DNA of 64,000 nt from Burkholderia multivorans ATCC BAA-247 (GCF_000959525.1 NZ_CP009832.1:2356001-2420000), one strand, 5' to 3'; shown: positions 19,011 through 34,043, counted from the stretch's first letter. Numbers and translations are program-made. Notes: generated by a model not told the origin, from the letters alone.

Positions 19011-19436
19011 TCAATGATGCGCGGCCTTACCCTTGTCGCCGCCGTGATGCCGCGACGGCTTCGCGATCGACTGCGGGTTCGGGACCACGCGCACCGGCGC
19101 CGCCGAGACGACGCCGCGCGTCGACGTATTCGACGGCGTGTTGCTGACCGGCGCGGGCGGCGCATTCGGCGACACGAACTGCACGAACACTTCGCCGTCC
19201 TTCACCATCCCCATCTCGTAACGCGCGCGCTCCTCGATGGCGGCCGTGCCGCTCTGCAGATCCTGCACTTCGCCTGCGATGCGCTCGTTGCGCAGCTTCT
19301 CGTCCGCATTCTTCTGAAGCTGGTCGTCAAGTTGCTGACGCAACTCGTGCACCCGCAGCCAGCCGCCGTGTCCCCACCATAGGGGGTACTGAATGAGCGC
19401 CAGCAGGACAATCAGGACGACAGTGACAAGCCGCAT
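19011..19436 (-). CDS. ftsB: Cell division protein FtsB
   Basis: A 141-residue bitopic membrane protein of the FtsQLB divisome complex. It has one N-terminal membrane segment ([17 protein letters not shown]), a coiled coil ([17 protein letters not shown]) and the conserved end of the periplasmic domain ([18 protein letters not shown]). The tail beyond residue ~100 is longer than in E. coli FtsB (103 aa) and is low-complexity. It follows eno, as in many proteobacteria. Confidence 0.94.
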   Translation of the reverse strand: MRLVTVVLIVLLALIQYPLWWGHGGWLRVHELRQQLDDQLQKNADEKLRNERIAGEVQDLQSGTAAIEERARYEMGMVKDGEVFVQFVSPNAPPAPVSNTPSNTSTRGVVSAAPVRVVPNPQSIAKPSRHHGGDKGKAAHH

Positions 19437-19517
19437 GTAGAAGACGCAGATATAAGAAGCGCCGCTCCGCGCGTCGGCACAGAGCGGCGTCGAGATGACG
19501 AACCCGATAGTAGCGCG

Positions 19518-20831
<1,314 letters not shown>

Positions 20832-20907
20832 TCAAGCTGCGACGGCCTGCGCGCCGGGACTGCTTTCGCTACTGACGCCCGAAGCCGCCGCAAGGTTCAT
20901 TCGGTCT

Positions 20908-23471
<2,564 letters not shown>

Positions 23472-23590
23472 TCAGCAATCGACGCGGTGATCGCGCCCCT
23501 TCGCGCTGTGCCGCGCGCGGGCGCGTCAGCCGCGCGGACCGGCCGCGACCGGCGGCCCGTGCCGGCCTGCGGCGCGGCCGGCGCCGCGCG

Positions 23591-24421
23591 TCACGCGCTC
23601 TGTGCGAGCGGCAGCACCGCTTCGTCCGCGCGCAGCGAATTCAGCATCCGCTGCAATGCGCGGGCGGTCTCGAGCGGGCGCTCCATCGGGAACAGGTGGC
23701 TGCCCTCGATCCATTCGATGCGCCCGCGCGCCGCGCGCCGCGTCGCGTCGAGCCCGACCTGCCGCACCTCGCGCGAGCGCGTGCCGGCCAGAAAGCCGAG
23801 CGGTACCGGCGCGCCGTGCGCGAGCCGCGGCCCCAGCGTGTGCGGCAGCGTCCGGTAGATGAGGTATTCGATCTGCCGATCGAACGCGAGCGCGCGCGTG
23901 CCGTCGGCGTCGACCTGCGGAATGCCGTAGTCGATGTAGTCGGCGAGCATCCGTTCGTCCCAGCGCGCAAACGCCGGCTTCTCGCGAAAGTGCCGCCACG
24001 CTTCGTCGCGGTTCGCCCAGTGCGTGCGGCGGTTGCGCGTCGCGGCGGCCGGCGACAGCCGCTCGTCGAGCCCCGCCCACTGCGTCGCGCGCAGCGCGCC
24101 GGCACGCCACCCGGCGATGATCGGCGAATCGAGCATCACGACGCCGCGCACCCAGTGCGGCTTCTTCAGGGCCGCCATCAGCGACAGGTATCCGCCGAGC
24201 GAATGGCCGACGAGCCAGACGGGACGCTCGTAGCGGCTGCCGATGTCGTCGAGCAGTTGCTCGACGAGATGCGGCCAGTCGCGCGTCACCGGATAGCGAC
24301 GGTCGTGGCCGATCCGCTCGATGTAGCGCAGCTCGTAATCGTCCGCGAGTTCGGCAAAGAGCGTCCGGTACGTCGAGGCCGGAAAGCCGTTCGCATGTGA
24401 AAAATGCAGAATGTCCTTCAA
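23591..24421 (-). CDS. Alpha/beta-fold hydrolase
   Basis: A 276-residue hydrolase with nucleophile elbow GHSLGGY, oxyanion segment HFSHANGFPAST and a final His in GSHLFPMERP. The protein is similar in outline to serine esterases; the substrate is unknown. It lies downstream of comEC on the same strand with about 50 bases between. Confidence 0.86.
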   Translation of the reverse strand: MKDILHFSHANGFPASTYRTLFAELADDYELRYIERIGHDRRYPVTRDWPHLVEQLLDDIGSRYERPVWLVGHSLGGYLSLMAALKKPHWVRGVVMLDSPIIAGWRAGALRATQWAGLDERLSPAAATRNRRTHWANRDEAWRHFREKPAFARWDERMLADYIDYGIPQVDADGTRALAFDRQIEYLIYRTLPHTLGPRLAHGAPVPLGFLAGTRSREVRQVGLDATRRAARGRIEWIEGSHLFPMERPLETARALQRMLNSLRADEAVLPLAQSA

Positions 24422-24472
24422 ACGCCGTTGTCTCCTGTGTCGCCGCCCGCCCCGCGCCGTCGCATGCCTGCG

Positions 24473-26929
24473 TCAGCGGTCCATCCAGTACCGGCGTCGC
24501 TCATCGCGGTAGCGCGCGAATCCGAATCCGCGCTCGGCCGGCCCGACGTCGAAGCGCACCGCGCCGTCGCGATCGGTGCGCGGCAACGGAATGCCACGCG
24601 CCGCATAGCGCGCGATGACCGTGCGGTGCGGGTGCCCGAAATGGTTTCGATAGCCTACAGGAAATACCGCGACGCGCGGCCCGACCGAGTCGAGGAAAGG
24701 CTCGACCGACGAGGTCCGGCTGCCGTGGTGCGGAACGACGAGGATCTGCGCGGCCAGCGCGTCGCGCATCGTGTCGACGAGCCGGCGCTCCGCATACGCG
24801 TCGATGTCGCCGGTCAGCAATGCCGACGTGGCGCCCGCGTCGATGCGCAGCACGCACGACTGCCGGTTCGACGGCCCCGCGCGCGGGCCGCCCGGCGGCC
24901 ACAGCACCGTGAAATCGACACCGTCCCAGCGCCAGCGCTGCCCCGCCGCGCACGGCACGCGGTCGGCCACGCCGGCCGCCTGCGCGTCGCGCCATCGCGC
25001 GTGGCCGGCCGGAATGCCGGCCAGCAGCTGCCGCACCTCGGCCGCGCCGTAGACGGCCGGCGCGCCGCCCGTATGGTCGCTGTCCGCGTGACTCAGCACG
25101 AGCGTATCGAGCGTGCGGATGCCGCGCGCACGCAGCGACGGCGCGACGATCCGCTGCCCGGCGTGCGTCGATTCGGCGCCCGGCCCCGCATCGAACAGCA
25201 GCGTGCGGCGCGCCGTTTCGACGAGCACCGACGTGCCCTGCCCGACGTCGAGCACGGTCAGCCGGAACGCGCCGATCGGCGGTGCGTCGGGCGCGGGCGC
25301 GACGAGCGGCAGCCACGTGAGCGGCGCCGCCCAGCGCAACGGCCAGCCGCGCGGCATCAGCATCCAGACGACGCCGACGCACGCGAGCACGAGCACGGGC
25401 GCGTCCGGCATGCGCAGCCACATCACGCCGGCCGGCCACGCGGCAAGCCGTGCCAGCAGCGCCATCATCGGTTCGAGCGACGCATGCGCGAGCCGCAGCA
25501 TCGCCGCGTCGAGCGGCGCGGGCAGCACGAGGCCGGCAAGCACTGTCGGCGTCACGACGAAACTGACCCACGGAATCGCGAGCGCGTTGCCGAGCGGCCC
25601 CGACAGCGAGATCTGCGCGAACCATGCGGCCGTCAGCGGTGCGAGGCCGATCGTCACCGCATACTGCACGCGCGCGGCGTCCGCGAGGCGGTGCAGCGCA
25701 CGCATGGTCCACCCATGCAGCCGCTGCATGACGCCGGGCGGTTCACCCTCGCTGTCGTGTTCGCGTACCGCGCGCCAGCCGGCCACGGACAGCAGGATCA
25801 CCGCGACCGCACCGAACGACAGCCAGAAGCCGGCCGACAGCACGGCCCACGGATCGGCGAGCAGCACGCCGCCGAGCGCCGCGCACAGCACCGCGGACGT
25901 CGGCACGCTGCGGCCGGCCAGATACGCGACGCCGCCCGCGGCGATCATCCACCACGCGCGTTGCGCGGGCACGTTGAATCCCGCTAGCGCCGCGTAGCCG
26001 CCGGCCGCGGCAAGCGCCGCCAGCGCGGCGACGTACGGTGCGGGCACCACGAGCGTCGCGGCCCGCCCGCGCCGGTGCAACCGACGCCACACCGCCGACG
26101 CGAGCGCGCCCGCCAGTGCGCCGACCAGCCCGACGTGCAGCCCCGAGATCGCGACCAGATGACTCGTGCCGGTATCGCGCAGCACGCGCCAGTCGTCGTC
26201 GCCGATTGCCGACTGGTCGCCGATCGCGAGCGCGGCGACGATGCCGCGATGTCGCGCGTCGTCACCGAGCGCCGCGGCGATGCGTGCACGCAATATGTCG
26301 CGCAGCCGGTCGACGGACGCGCGCCAGCCCGATGCGCGCGCATCGATCAGCACCGCGCGCGACGGCGCGCTCACGTAGCCGACCGCGCGAATGCCGGCCG
26401 CGAGCCATGCGGCCTCGGCGTCGCGCACGCCGGGATTCGCCTCGGCGTGCGGGCGCTTCAGGCGCACGACGAACTGCCAGCGCTGCGCGGCGCGAAAGTC
26501 GGGCACGGCCGGCGCGCGATCGTTTCGCCACGATAGGCGGATCAACGGCGGGAACCGCGCGAGCCGCGCGTCATTCGACTCGACTGCGAACAGCAATCGC
26601 GCGCCCGTTTCGTCGACAATCGGCAGCCCCCGGATCACGCCCGTCACGACGATGTCGCGCCGCTCCCATTCGACCGGCAGCACGTCGCGCAGCCGCCATT
26701 CGGCGCGCGCGGCCGCGTAGCCGAACCCCGACACGCACGCCGCGACCGCACACAGTGTCCATCCCGGCACACCCTTCGCGCAGCGCCGCCAGCGCCGACG
26801 TGCCAGGTACAGCGCCGCGCAGGCGCCCAGCACCGCCGCGCCGGCCGCCCACATGCGCGGGCCGGGCAATGCCGCCTGCCGCTGCAGCACAACGACGCCG
26901 AGCGCAAACGCCATCCACCACCCACGCAT
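24473..26929 (-). CDS. comEC: DNA internalisation competence protein ComEC/Rec2
   Basis: About 818 residues. The N-terminal part (DUF4131) has several membrane segments. The competence channel domain has GDQSAIGDDDW and SGLHVGLVGAL. The C-terminal MBL-like domain (LSHADSDHTGG, VPHHGSRTS) probably degrades the non-transported DNA strand. The family forms the inner-membrane channel for natural transformation. ATG 26929 (MRGWWMAFAL) follows a strong AAGGAGG and is preferred over ATG 26983. Confidence 0.93.
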   Translation of the reverse strand: MRGWWMAFALGVVVLQRQAALPGPRMWAAGAAVLGACAALYLARRRWRRCAKGVPGWTLCAVAACVSGFGYAAARAEWRLRDVLPVEWERRDIVVTGVIRGLPIVDETGARLLFAVESNDARLARFPPLIRLSWRNDRAPAVPDFRAAQRWQFVVRLKRPHAEANPGVRDAEAAWLAAGIRAVGYVSAPSRAVLIDARASGWRASVDRLRDILRARIAAALGDDARHRGIVAALAIGDQSAIGDDDWRVLRDTGTSHLVAISGLHVGLVGALAGALASAVWRRLHRRGRAATLVVPAPYVAALAALAAAGGYAALAGFNVPAQRAWWMIAAGGVAYLAGRSVPTSAVLCAALGGVLLADPWAVLSAGFWLSFGAVAVILLSVAGWRAVREHDSEGEPPGVMQRLHGWTMRALHRLADAARVQYAVTIGLAPLTAAWFAQISLSGPLGNALAIPWVSFVVTPTVLAGLVLPAPLDAAMLRLAHASLEPMMALLARLAAWPAGVMWLRMPDAPVLVLACVGVVWMLMPRGWPLRWAAPLTWLPLVAPAPDAPPIGAFRLTVLDVGQGTSVLVETARRTLLFDAGPGAESTHAGQRIVAPSLRARGIRTLDTLVLSHADSDHTGGAPAVYGAAEVRQLLAGIPAGHARWRDAQAAGVADRVPCAAGQRWRWDGVDFTVLWPPGGPRAGPSNRQSCVLRIDAGATSALLTGDIDAYAERRLVDTMRDALAAQILVVPHHGSRTSSVEPFLDSVGPRVAVFPVGYRNHFGHPHRTVIARYAARGIPLPRTDRDGAVRFDVGPAERGFGFARYRDERRRYWMDR

Positions 26930-26986
26930 CCCGCCTCCTTGCCGAACCGGCGCCGCGCTTGCGCATGCGGCGCTCTGCGGCAACGA

Positions 26987-27775
26987 TTATGCGGACGAAA
27001 GCGCGAGGCGCGGCAGCGCGGCGAGCGCGTTAGCCGAAGTGGATAGGGACAGCGCGTGCGCGTCGATGCCGCGCAGTTCGGCGAGCACGTCGCCGATGCG
27101 CGGAATCTGGTCGGGCGTGTTGCGCGACTTGTATGCCCATTCGGGCGCGATGTCGGGCGCGTCGGTCTCGACGACGATCGCGTCGAGCGGCAACTGCGTC
27201 GCGAGCCGGCGGATCTGCCGCGCGCGCTCGAACGTCACGTTGCCGCCGAAACCGAGATGCAAGCCATGAGCGAGATACGCTTCGGCCTGCTGGAAGCTGC
27301 CGTTGAACGCATGCGCGATGCCGCGCCGCACGCCCGCGCGCCGCAGGCCCGCGAGCACGCGATCCTGCGACTTGCGGACATGGCACAGCACCGGCAGGTC
27401 GAATTCGCGCGCGAGCCGCAGCTGCCCCTGATAGAAGAGTTGCTGCCGGTCCTCGTCGAGGCCCGGCACGAAATAGTCGAGGCCGATTTCGCCGATTGCG
27501 ACGAAGCGCGGATCGTCGATGCTCGCCTCGATCTCCATGCGCAGCCGGTCGAGATCCTCGTCGCGCGCTTGCGGCGTAAACAGCGGATGAATGCCGAGCG
27601 CATAGACGGCGCCCGGCGTGCGGTGCGCGAGCTCGCGCACGGTCGTGAAATTGTCGCGCCCGACGCTCGGAATCACGATGCGCGACACGCCGGCCGTGCG
27701 TGCCGCGTGCGCGACCGCGTCGCGGTCGCCGTCGAATTCGGCGGCATCGAGATGACAATGCGTGTCGATCCACAT
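26987..27775 (-). CDS. TatD-family deoxyribonuclease
   Basis: A 262-residue TIM-barrel metal-dependent hydrolase. Ligand motifs are THCHLD, IGEIGLDY, CHVRKS and VETDAPD. It is a TatD/YcfH-type 3'-5' DNase, possibly linked to DNA repair. The start is ATG 27775 (MWIDTHCHL). It lies upstream of comEC on the same strand. Confidence 0.92.
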   Translation of the reverse strand: MWIDTHCHLDAAEFDGDRDAVAHAARTAGVSRIVIPSVGRDNFTTVRELAHRTPGAVYALGIHPLFTPQARDEDLDRLRMEIEASIDDPRFVAIGEIGLDYFVPGLDEDRQQLFYQGQLRLAREFDLPVLCHVRKSQDRVLAGLRRAGVRRGIAHAFNGSFQQAEAYLAHGLHLGFGGNVTFERARQIRRLATQLPLDAIVVETDAPDIAPEWAYKSRNTPDQIPRIGDVLAELRGIDAHALSLSTSANALAALPRLALSSA

Positions 27776-27854
27776 GTCGGCACTCCTGCATCCCGTGCGC
27801 CGCGCCGCCGCGCCGAGCCGCACGCGGCAGGCCCGGCACGCGGGCGTTCGTCGT

Positions 27855-28613
27855 TTACACCGGCAGCGCCGGCTCCTCGTGCAGCACGCCGTCGCGCAGC
27901 CGCATCGTGCGGTCGCAGCGCGCGGCAAGCTCCGGATCGTGCGTGACGATCACGAAGCTCGTGTCGAGCGTCTCGGACAGCTCGAGCATCAGGTTGAACA
28001 CCGTGTCGGCCGTCGTGCCGTCGAGGTTGCCGGTCGGCTCGTCGGCCAGCACGCAGGCGGGCTTCGTCACCAGCGCGCGCGCGATCGCGACGCGCTGCCG
28101 CTCGCCGCCCGACAGCTCGCCGGGCCGATGCTTCGCACGCGGGCCGAGCCCCACGCGTTCGAGCATCGCGCGTGCCTGCTCGCGTGCGTCTTCGGTCGCC
28201 ATCCGGCGGATGCGCAGCGGCATCGCGACGTTGTCGAGCGCGCTGAATTCCGGCAGCAGATGGTGAAACTGATACACGAAGCCGAGCGCGCGATTGCGCA
28301 GGTCGTTGCGTTCGCGTTCGGCCAGTTGCGTAAACGGCTTGCCGAGCAGCGAGACCTCTCCTGCGCTCGGCTCGTCGAGGCCGCCCAGCACGTGCAGCAG
28401 CGTGCTCTTGCCGGAGCCCGACGCGCCGACCACCGCGAGCTTCTCGCCGCGCCGCACCGCGAGTTCCGTGTTGTTGAGCACCTGCACGTTGAAGCCGCCC
28501 TGCACGAACGCTTTCGTGATGCCGCGCGCCTGAAGCACGTATTCCTGCATACCTGCCGAATCCTGTTTGAGGTGTTGTCGTGAATCCGCGAAGGCGGTGG
28601 CGTGATCATTCAT
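27855..28613 (-). CDS. lolD: Lipoprotein-releasing ABC transporter ATPase LolD
   Basis: A 252-residue ABC ATPase. Walker A is GASGSGKST, signature [15 protein letters not shown], Walker [14 protein letters not shown], and the H-loop His is in VTHDPE. With its permease partner it extracts lipoproteins from the inner membrane for LolA. It overlaps the permease stop by 8 bases (28606-28613). ATG 28550 (MQEYVLQA) is an alternative start closer to the family length. Confidence 0.95.
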   Translation of the reverse strand: MNDHATAFADSRQHLKQDSAGMQEYVLQARGITKAFVQGGFNVQVLNNTELAVRRGEKLAVVGASGSGKSTLLHVLGGLDEPSAGEVSLLGKPFTQLAERERNDLRNRALGFVYQFHHLLPEFSALDNVAMPLRIRRMATEDAREQARAMLERVGLGPRAKHRPGELSGGERQRVAIARALVTKPACVLADEPTGNLDGTTADTVFNLMLELSETLDTSFVIVTHDPELAARCDRTMRLRDGVLHEEPALPV

Positions 28614-29859
28614 AGCGCAGCGCCTCCGCCGGCTTCACCTTCGCGCCGCGCCAGCTCGGATAGAGCGTCGCAACCGCCGACAGCGCGAACGCGATCAGGC
28701 CGATCTTGATCACGTCGCTCGCGACGAGTTCGGACGGCAGTTCGCTGATGAAATACACGGACGGCGGCAGGAACTGCACGCCGAACAGATGCTCGATCAT
28801 CGGGATCAGCCACGGAATGCTCCACGCGATCAGGCAGCCGAGCGCGACGCCCGACGCCGTGCCGACGAAGCCGATCGTCACGCCCTGCACGACGAAGATC
28901 TTCATGATCGAGCCGGGCTGCGCGCCGAGCGTGCGCAGGATCGCGATGTCGGCCTGCTTGTTGGTGACCGTCATCACGAGCGACGACACGAGGTTGAACG
29001 CCGCCACCGCGATGATCAGCGTGAGGATGATGAACATCATCCGCTTCTCGATCTGCACGGCCGAGAACCAGGTCTTGTTCTGCTGCGTCCAGTCGCGGAT
29101 GTAGAGGCTGCCCGACAGCGTATGCGACAGCTCGAGCGCGACCTGCGGCGCCTTCTGCATGTCCTTGAGCCGCAGCCGTACGCCGGTCGGCGCGGACATC
29201 CGGAACAGCGCCTCGGCGTCGCGGATGTCGATCATCGCGAGCGTGCTGTCGTATTCGTAGTGGCCGGACTCGAACACGCCGACGACCGTGAACTGCTTGA
29301 GCCGCGGCATCATCCCGGCCGGCGTGATCGAACCTTCGGGCGCGACGAGCGTGATCTTGTCGCCGACGCTCACGCCGAGATTGCCCGCGAGCGCGTCGCC
29401 GAGCACGATGCCGAACTGGCCCGGCACCAGCGCGCTCAGTTGCCCGGCCTTCATGTCCTTGCCGATGTCCGACACCTGCGGTTCGAGCGACGGCTCGATG
29501 CCGCGCAGCATCACGCCGCTCACCGCATCCTGGCGCGTGAGCAGCGCCTGCGCTTCGACGTACGGCGCGGCGCCGATCACCGACGGGTTGCGGCGCGCTT
29601 CCTGCGCGGTCAGTTGCCAGTCGGGCATCGAACCCGTCGGCGAGAAGATCTCGACGTGCGCGAGCACCGACAGCATGCGGTCGCGCACTTCCTTCTGGAA
29701 GCCGTTCATCACCGACAGCACGACGATCAGCGCGGCAACGCCGAGCGCGATCCCGAGCATCGAGACGAGCGCGATGAAGGAAATGAAGCCGTTGCCGGTC
29801 GTGCGTTTGCCGGCGCGCGTATAGCGCCAGCCGATTTGCCATTCGTACGGAAGTTTCAA
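28606..29859 (-). CDS. Lipoprotein-releasing ABC transporter permease LolC/LolE
   Basis: A 417-residue membrane protein with an N-terminal membrane segment, a long periplasmic domain (MacB-like) and three C-terminal membrane segments (FtsX domain). It has the LolC/E start pattern [13 protein letters not shown] and [17 protein letters not shown]. Only one permease gene lies beside lolD, so a homodimeric (LolF-like) transporter is likely unless another copy sits elsewhere. Confidence 0.93.
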   Translation of the reverse strand: MKLPYEWQIGWRYTRAGKRTTGNGFISFIALVSMLGIALGVAALIVVLSVMNGFQKEVRDRMLSVLAHVEIFSPTGSMPDWQLTAQEARRNPSVIGAAPYVEAQALLTRQDAVSGVMLRGIEPSLEPQVSDIGKDMKAGQLSALVPGQFGIVLGDALAGNLGVSVGDKITLVAPEGSITPAGMMPRLKQFTVVGVFESGHYEYDSTLAMIDIRDAEALFRMSAPTGVRLRLKDMQKAPQVALELSHTLSGSLYIRDWTQQNKTWFSAVQIEKRMMFIILTLIIAVAAFNLVSSLVMTVTNKQADIAILRTLGAQPGSIMKIFVVQGVTIGFVGTASGVALGCLIAWSIPWLIPMIEHLFGVQFLPPSVYFISELPSELVASDVIKIGLIAFALSAVATLYPSWRGAKVKPAEALRYE

Positions 29860-30011
29860 GCGAATCCTTTCTGCTGGTTACGGCGGGAGGGCGGCCGGCG
29901 CGCGGCACGCTGCGGCCGCAACGCCGCCGGCCGCGGACGCGGGTCGAAAAACGGCCGCCGGACGCGACCGGGCCGTCGGCCGGCCCGATCACGCGCGCAG
30001 TTTGCCATACA

Positions 30012-31088
30012 ATGCGCAGCATCATGCACGACCGACGTCTCCATTTTCTCGTTCCGTTCGCGCTGCCGTCGGCGGCCGATGCGGCCTCGTCCCTGCACAC
30101 GCTGGACAGTCCCGCGCTCGAAAAGTTGCTCGCGCGCGCGAGCGTCGTCGAGCGCGTGGCCGGCGAGGACTTCCAGCGCACGCTGCCGCACGAGCGCTGG
30201 CTGGCGCGCCAGTTCGGCGCGACGCACGGCAGCGCCGCCGACGAGGCGCCGCTCGCGCCCTACATGCTGCTCGCCGACGGCGGCGAGCCCGGCACGCAGC
30301 CGTGGGCCTGCGTCGAGCCCGTTCACGTCGAAATCGCGCACGACCATCTGGTGCTCGTCGACCCGGCCGCGCTCGCGCTCGACGACGGCGACGCCGCCGC
30401 GCTGCTCGCCGTCGCACGGCCGCTGATCGAGGAGCTCGGCGTGCGCGTCGAAGCGCCGACGCCGGCGCGCTGGTATCTGTCGAGCGATCAGCTCGCGCAT
30501 CTGGCCGGCGCGGCACCGCTGCGCGCAAGCGGCCGCAACATCGAAATCTGGCTGCCGCACGAGGCGCACACCGGCGAGCGCTCGCGGATGTGGATGAAGC
30601 TGCAGAACGAAGTGCAGATGGCGTGGTTCCAGCACCCGGTCAACGAAGCGCGCGAAGCGCGCGGGCTGCCCGCCGTCAATTCGATCTGGTTCCACGCACA
30701 GGGCACGCTGAAACCGGTCGGCAAGCCGTTCGCGCGCGTGCTGTCCGCGTCGCCGGCCGCACTCGGCCTCGCGCGTGCAGCCGGCATCGATGGCGGCGCG
30801 CCGCCCCGCGCATTCGATGCGCTGCCGGCCGCCGAGGGCGCGACGCTCGTCGAGCTGACGCCCCTCACTACCCCGTTTATCGAACAGGACTGGGCACGCT
30901 GGCACGATGCGCTCGCCGCGCTCGAGCGCGACTGGTTCGCGCCGGCGCTCGCCGCCCTGCAGCGCGGCGAACTGGCCGGTATCGACGTCACGCTGTGCGG
31001 CGACACGAGTTCGGCCACGCTGCGCGCGACGCGCGGCGCACTGCGCAAGTTCTGGCGCCGCCGCGCGCTCGCCTCCCTGTTCGAATAA
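30012..31088 (+). CDS. RpfE-like regulatory protein of unknown function
   Basis: A 358-residue soluble protein. I recognise it as the family named after RpfE of Xanthomonas, sometimes annotated as phosphoglycerate mutase-like. Conserved-looking segments are LPHEAHTGERSRMWMKLQNE and NSIWFHAQG. It lies directly before recJ, with 17 bases between, the same neighbourhood as in Xanthomonas. ATG 30024 (MHDRRLHF) is an equally good start. No catalytic residues can be assigned. Confidence 0.8.
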   Translation: MRSIMHDRRLHFLVPFALPSAADAASSLHTLDSPALEKLLARASVVERVAGEDFQRTLPHERWLARQFGATHGSAADEAPLAPYMLLADGGEPGTQPWACVEPVHVEIAHDHLVLVDPAALALDDGDAAALLAVARPLIEELGVRVEAPTPARWYLSSDQLAHLAGAAPLRASGRNIEIWLPHEAHTGERSRMWMKLQNEVQMAWFQHPVNEAREARGLPAVNSIWFHAQGTLKPVGKPFARVLSASPAALGLARAAGIDGGAPPRAFDALPAAEGATLVELTPLTTPFIEQDWARWHDALAALERDWFAPALAALQRGELAGIDVTLCGDTSSATLRATRGALRKFWRRRALASLFE

Positions 31089-31105
31089 GCCCCACCCGAT
31101 ACCGA

Positions 31106-32803
31106 ATGACCCGCATCGTTACCCGTCCCGTCGCGCCCGCCGACGCCGAAGCGCTCGCGCGCCACGGCCTGCATCCGGTGCTCGCGCGCCTGTACGCGTC
31201 GCGCGGCGTGCAATCGCCCGCCGACATCGAGACGGCGCTCGCGCGCCTCGTCCCGCCGACCGAACTGAAAGGCTGCGCCGACGCCGCCGCGCTGCTCGCC
31301 GACGCGATCGCCGAGAAGCGGCGCCTGCTCGTCGTCGCCGACTACGACTGCGACGGCGCGACCGCCTGCGCGGTGGCAGTGCGCGGGCTGCGCATGTTCG
31401 GCGCGCAGATCGACTACCTGGTGCCGAACCGCTTCGAATACGGCTACGGGCTCACGCCCGAAATCGTCGAGCTGGCCGCCGCGCGCAAGCCCGACCTGCT
31501 GATCACCGTCGACAACGGCATTGCGAGCGTCGCCGGCGTCGAAGCGGCGAACGCGCGCGGCATCGACGTGCTCGTCACCGACCACCATCTGCCCGGCGAA
31601 GCATTGCCGCCCGCGCGCGCGATCGTGAACCCGAATCAGCCCGGCTGCGCGTTTCCGAGCAAGCACATCGCGGGTGTCGGCGTGATGTTCTATGTGCTGC
31701 TCGCGCTGCGCGCCGAGCTGCGTCGCCGCGGCGCATTCGCGAGCAAGGCCGCCGAGCCGCGCCTCGACGGGCTGCTCGACCTCGTCGCGCTCGGCACCGT
31801 CGCCGACGTCGTCCGGCTCGACGGCAACAACCGCGTGCTCGTCGCGCAGGGGCTGCAGCGCATCCGCAACGGCCGCATGCAGCCGGGCATCGCCGCGCTG
31901 TTCCGCGCGGCAGGACGCGACGCCCGCACCGCGTCGGGCTTCGATCTCGGCTTCGGCCTCGGCCCGCGGCTGAACGCGGCCGGCCGGCTCTCCGACATGT
32001 CGCTCGGCATCGAATGCCTGATCACCGACGACATCGGCCGCGCCTGGGCGCTCGCGCAGCAGCTCGACACGATGAACCGCGAACGGCGCGAGATCGAGGC
32101 CGGCATGCAGCAGCAGGCGCTCGCCGATCTCGCCGACGTCGATCCGGCCGATGCGTGCTCGATCACGCTGTTCAATCCCGAATGGCACCAGGGCGTGATC
32201 GGCATCGTCGCCGGCCGGCTCAAGGAGAAGTTCCACCGGCCATCGTTCACGTTCGCGCACGCGGACGAGCACGGCACGCGCGTGAAGGGCTCCGGGCGAT
32301 CGATTCCGGGCTTCCATCTGCGCGATGCGCTCGACCTCGTCTCGAAGCGCGAGCCGGACCTGCTCGTCGCGTTCGGCGGCCATGCGATGGCAGCCGGCGT
32401 CACGCTCAACACCGACAACGTGCCGCGCTTCGCCGCCGCGTTCGAGGCCGTCGCTCGCGAATGGCTGTCCGACGACGCGCTCGCGCGCGTGATCGAGACC
32501 GACGGCGAACTCGAGGACGCGTACTTCACGCCGCAGTTCGTCGGCCTGCTCGACGAGGCGGTCTGGGGCCAGGGCTTTCCGGCCCCGCTTTTCTCGGGCG
32601 AGTTCGACGTCGTGTCGCAAAGCCTCGTGAAGGACAAGCACCTGAAGCTGCAGCTCGCGCGCGGGCGCCAGCGCTTCAACGCGATCTGGTTCAACCGGAC
32701 CGAGCCGCTGCCGGCGAGCGCGCTGCTCGCGTATCGGCTCGTCGCCGACACGTGGAACGGCGTCACGCGCGTGCAGCTGATCGTCGAGCACGCGGACGCG
32801 TGA
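31106..32803 (+). CDS. recJ: Single-stranded-DNA-specific exonuclease RecJ
   Basis: A 565-residue 5'-3' exonuclease used in recombination and mismatch repair. DHH motifs are intact: [15 protein letters not shown] and TDHHLPG. The DHHA1 domain ([24 protein letters not shown]) and the C-terminal OB fold follow. The start is ATG 31106 (MTRIVTRP), shortly after the RpfE-like gene stop. Confidence 0.97.
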   Translation: MTRIVTRPVAPADAEALARHGLHPVLARLYASRGVQSPADIETALARLVPPTELKGCADAAALLADAIAEKRRLLVVADYDCDGATACAVAVRGLRMFGAQIDYLVPNRFEYGYGLTPEIVELAAARKPDLLITVDNGIASVAGVEAANARGIDVLVTDHHLPGEALPPARAIVNPNQPGCAFPSKHIAGVGVMFYVLLALRAELRRRGAFASKAAEPRLDGLLDLVALGTVADVVRLDGNNRVLVAQGLQRIRNGRMQPGIAALFRAAGRDARTASGFDLGFGLGPRLNAAGRLSDMSLGIECLITDDIGRAWALAQQLDTMNRERREIEAGMQQQALADLADVDPADACSITLFNPEWHQGVIGIVAGRLKEKFHRPSFTFAHADEHGTRVKGSGRSIPGFHLRDALDLVSKREPDLLVAFGGHAMAAGVTLNTDNVPRFAAAFEAVAREWLSDDALARVIETDGELEDAYFTPQFVGLLDEAVWGQGFPAPLFSGEFDVVSQSLVKDKHLKLQLARGRQRFNAIWFNRTEPLPASALLAYRLVADTWNGVTRVQLIVEHADA

Positions 32804-32896
32804 CGGGCACCGCGGCCTGGCGCGATGCCGCGCCGGACGGGCCCGCCGCGGCCGCCCGCATTCGATCGGCGCCACCGGGAGCCTCTGCCGATCGGC

Positions 32897-32902
32897 TATA
32901 AT
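32897..32902 (+). promoter_or_regulatory. -10 box TATAAT upstream of prfB
   Basis: A perfect TATAAT lies 37 bases before the prfB ATG. No consensus -35 is apparent. Confidence 0.45.
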
Positions 32903-32938
32903 TCCGCTTTTTTACGAAGCACGAAAAGCGAAACGATC

Positions 32939-34043
32939 ATGGAAGCGGAACGTCTCAACGCGATCGAAAGCTCCCTGCTCGACCTGCGCACGCGCGCGGG
33001 CGAGCTTCGGGGGTATCTTTGACTACGACGCCAAAGCAGCGCGTCTGACCGAAGTCAACAAGGAACTCGAAGACCCGAACGTCTGGAACGATTCGAAGAA
33101 CGCCCAGGCGCTCGGCCGCGAAAAGAAGCTGCTCGAAGGCGTCGTCACGACGCTCACCGAACTCGATAACGACCTGCGCGACGCGCTCGACCTGTTCGAG
33201 CTTGCACGCGAGGAAGGCGACGAGGACACGCTCATCGCCTCCGAAGAGGACGCCGCGAAGCTCGAAGCGCGCGTCGCCGACATCGAATTCCGCCGGATGT
33301 TCTCGAACCCGGCCGACCCGAACAACTGCTTCATCGACATCCAGGCCGGCGCCGGCGGCACCGAGGCCTGCGACTGGGCGTCGATGCTGCTGCGCCAGTA
33401 CCTGCGCTACTGCGAGCGCAAGGGCTTCAAGGCCGAAGTGCTCGAAGAATCCGACGGCGACGTCGCCGGGATCAAGAACGCGACGATCAAGGTATCGGGC
33501 GAATACGCATACGGCTACCTGCGCACGGAAACCGGCATCCACCGGCTCGTGCGCAAGTCGCCGTTCGACTCGTCGGGCGGCCGTCACACGTCGTTCTCGT
33601 CGGTGTTCGTCTATCCGGAAATCGACGACTCGATCGAAGTCGAGATCAATCCGGCCGACCTGCGGATCGACACGTACCGCGCATCGGGCGCGGGCGGCCA
33701 GCACATCAACAAGACCGACTCGGCGGTGCGGATCACGCACATGCCGACCGGCATCGTCGTGCAGTGCCAGAACGACCGCTCGCAGCACCGCAACCGCGCG
33801 GAAGCGATGGCGATGCTGAAGTCGCGCCTGTACGAAGCCGAGCTGCGCAAGCGCCAGGCCGAGCAGGACAAGCTCGAATCGAGCAAGACCGACGTGGGCT
33901 GGGGTCACCAGATCCGCTCGTACGTGCTCGACCAGAGCCGCGTGAAGGATCTGCGTACGAACGTCGAAATGAGCAACACGAAGGCGGTGCTCGACGGCGA
34001 TCTCGACGACTTCATCAGCGCGAGCCTCAAACAGGGCGTGTAA
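32939..34043 (+). CDS. prfB: Peptide chain release factor 2, with programmed +1 frameshift
   Basis: RF2 reads UGA and UAA stop codons. It is encoded in two frames: ATG 32939 to TGA 33020-33022 (27 sense codons), then a +1 shift continues at GAC 33021 to 34043, for a protein of about 367 residues. The second frame holds the SPF codon-recognition motif (KSPFDSSGG) and GGQ (GAGGQHINK) that triggers hydrolysis. The shift is autoregulatory: low RF2 slows UGA decoding and favours slippage. It lies between recJ and lysS. Confidence 0.97.
33008..33023 (+). promoter_or_regulatory. RF2 programmed frameshift site
   Basis: CGGGGG (an internal Shine-Dalgarno-like stimulator), then TAT, slippery CTT, stop TGA and C. 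This is the arrangement conserved in bacterial prfB genes; tRNA slips from CTT to TTT so that GAC is read next. Confidence 0.96.
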
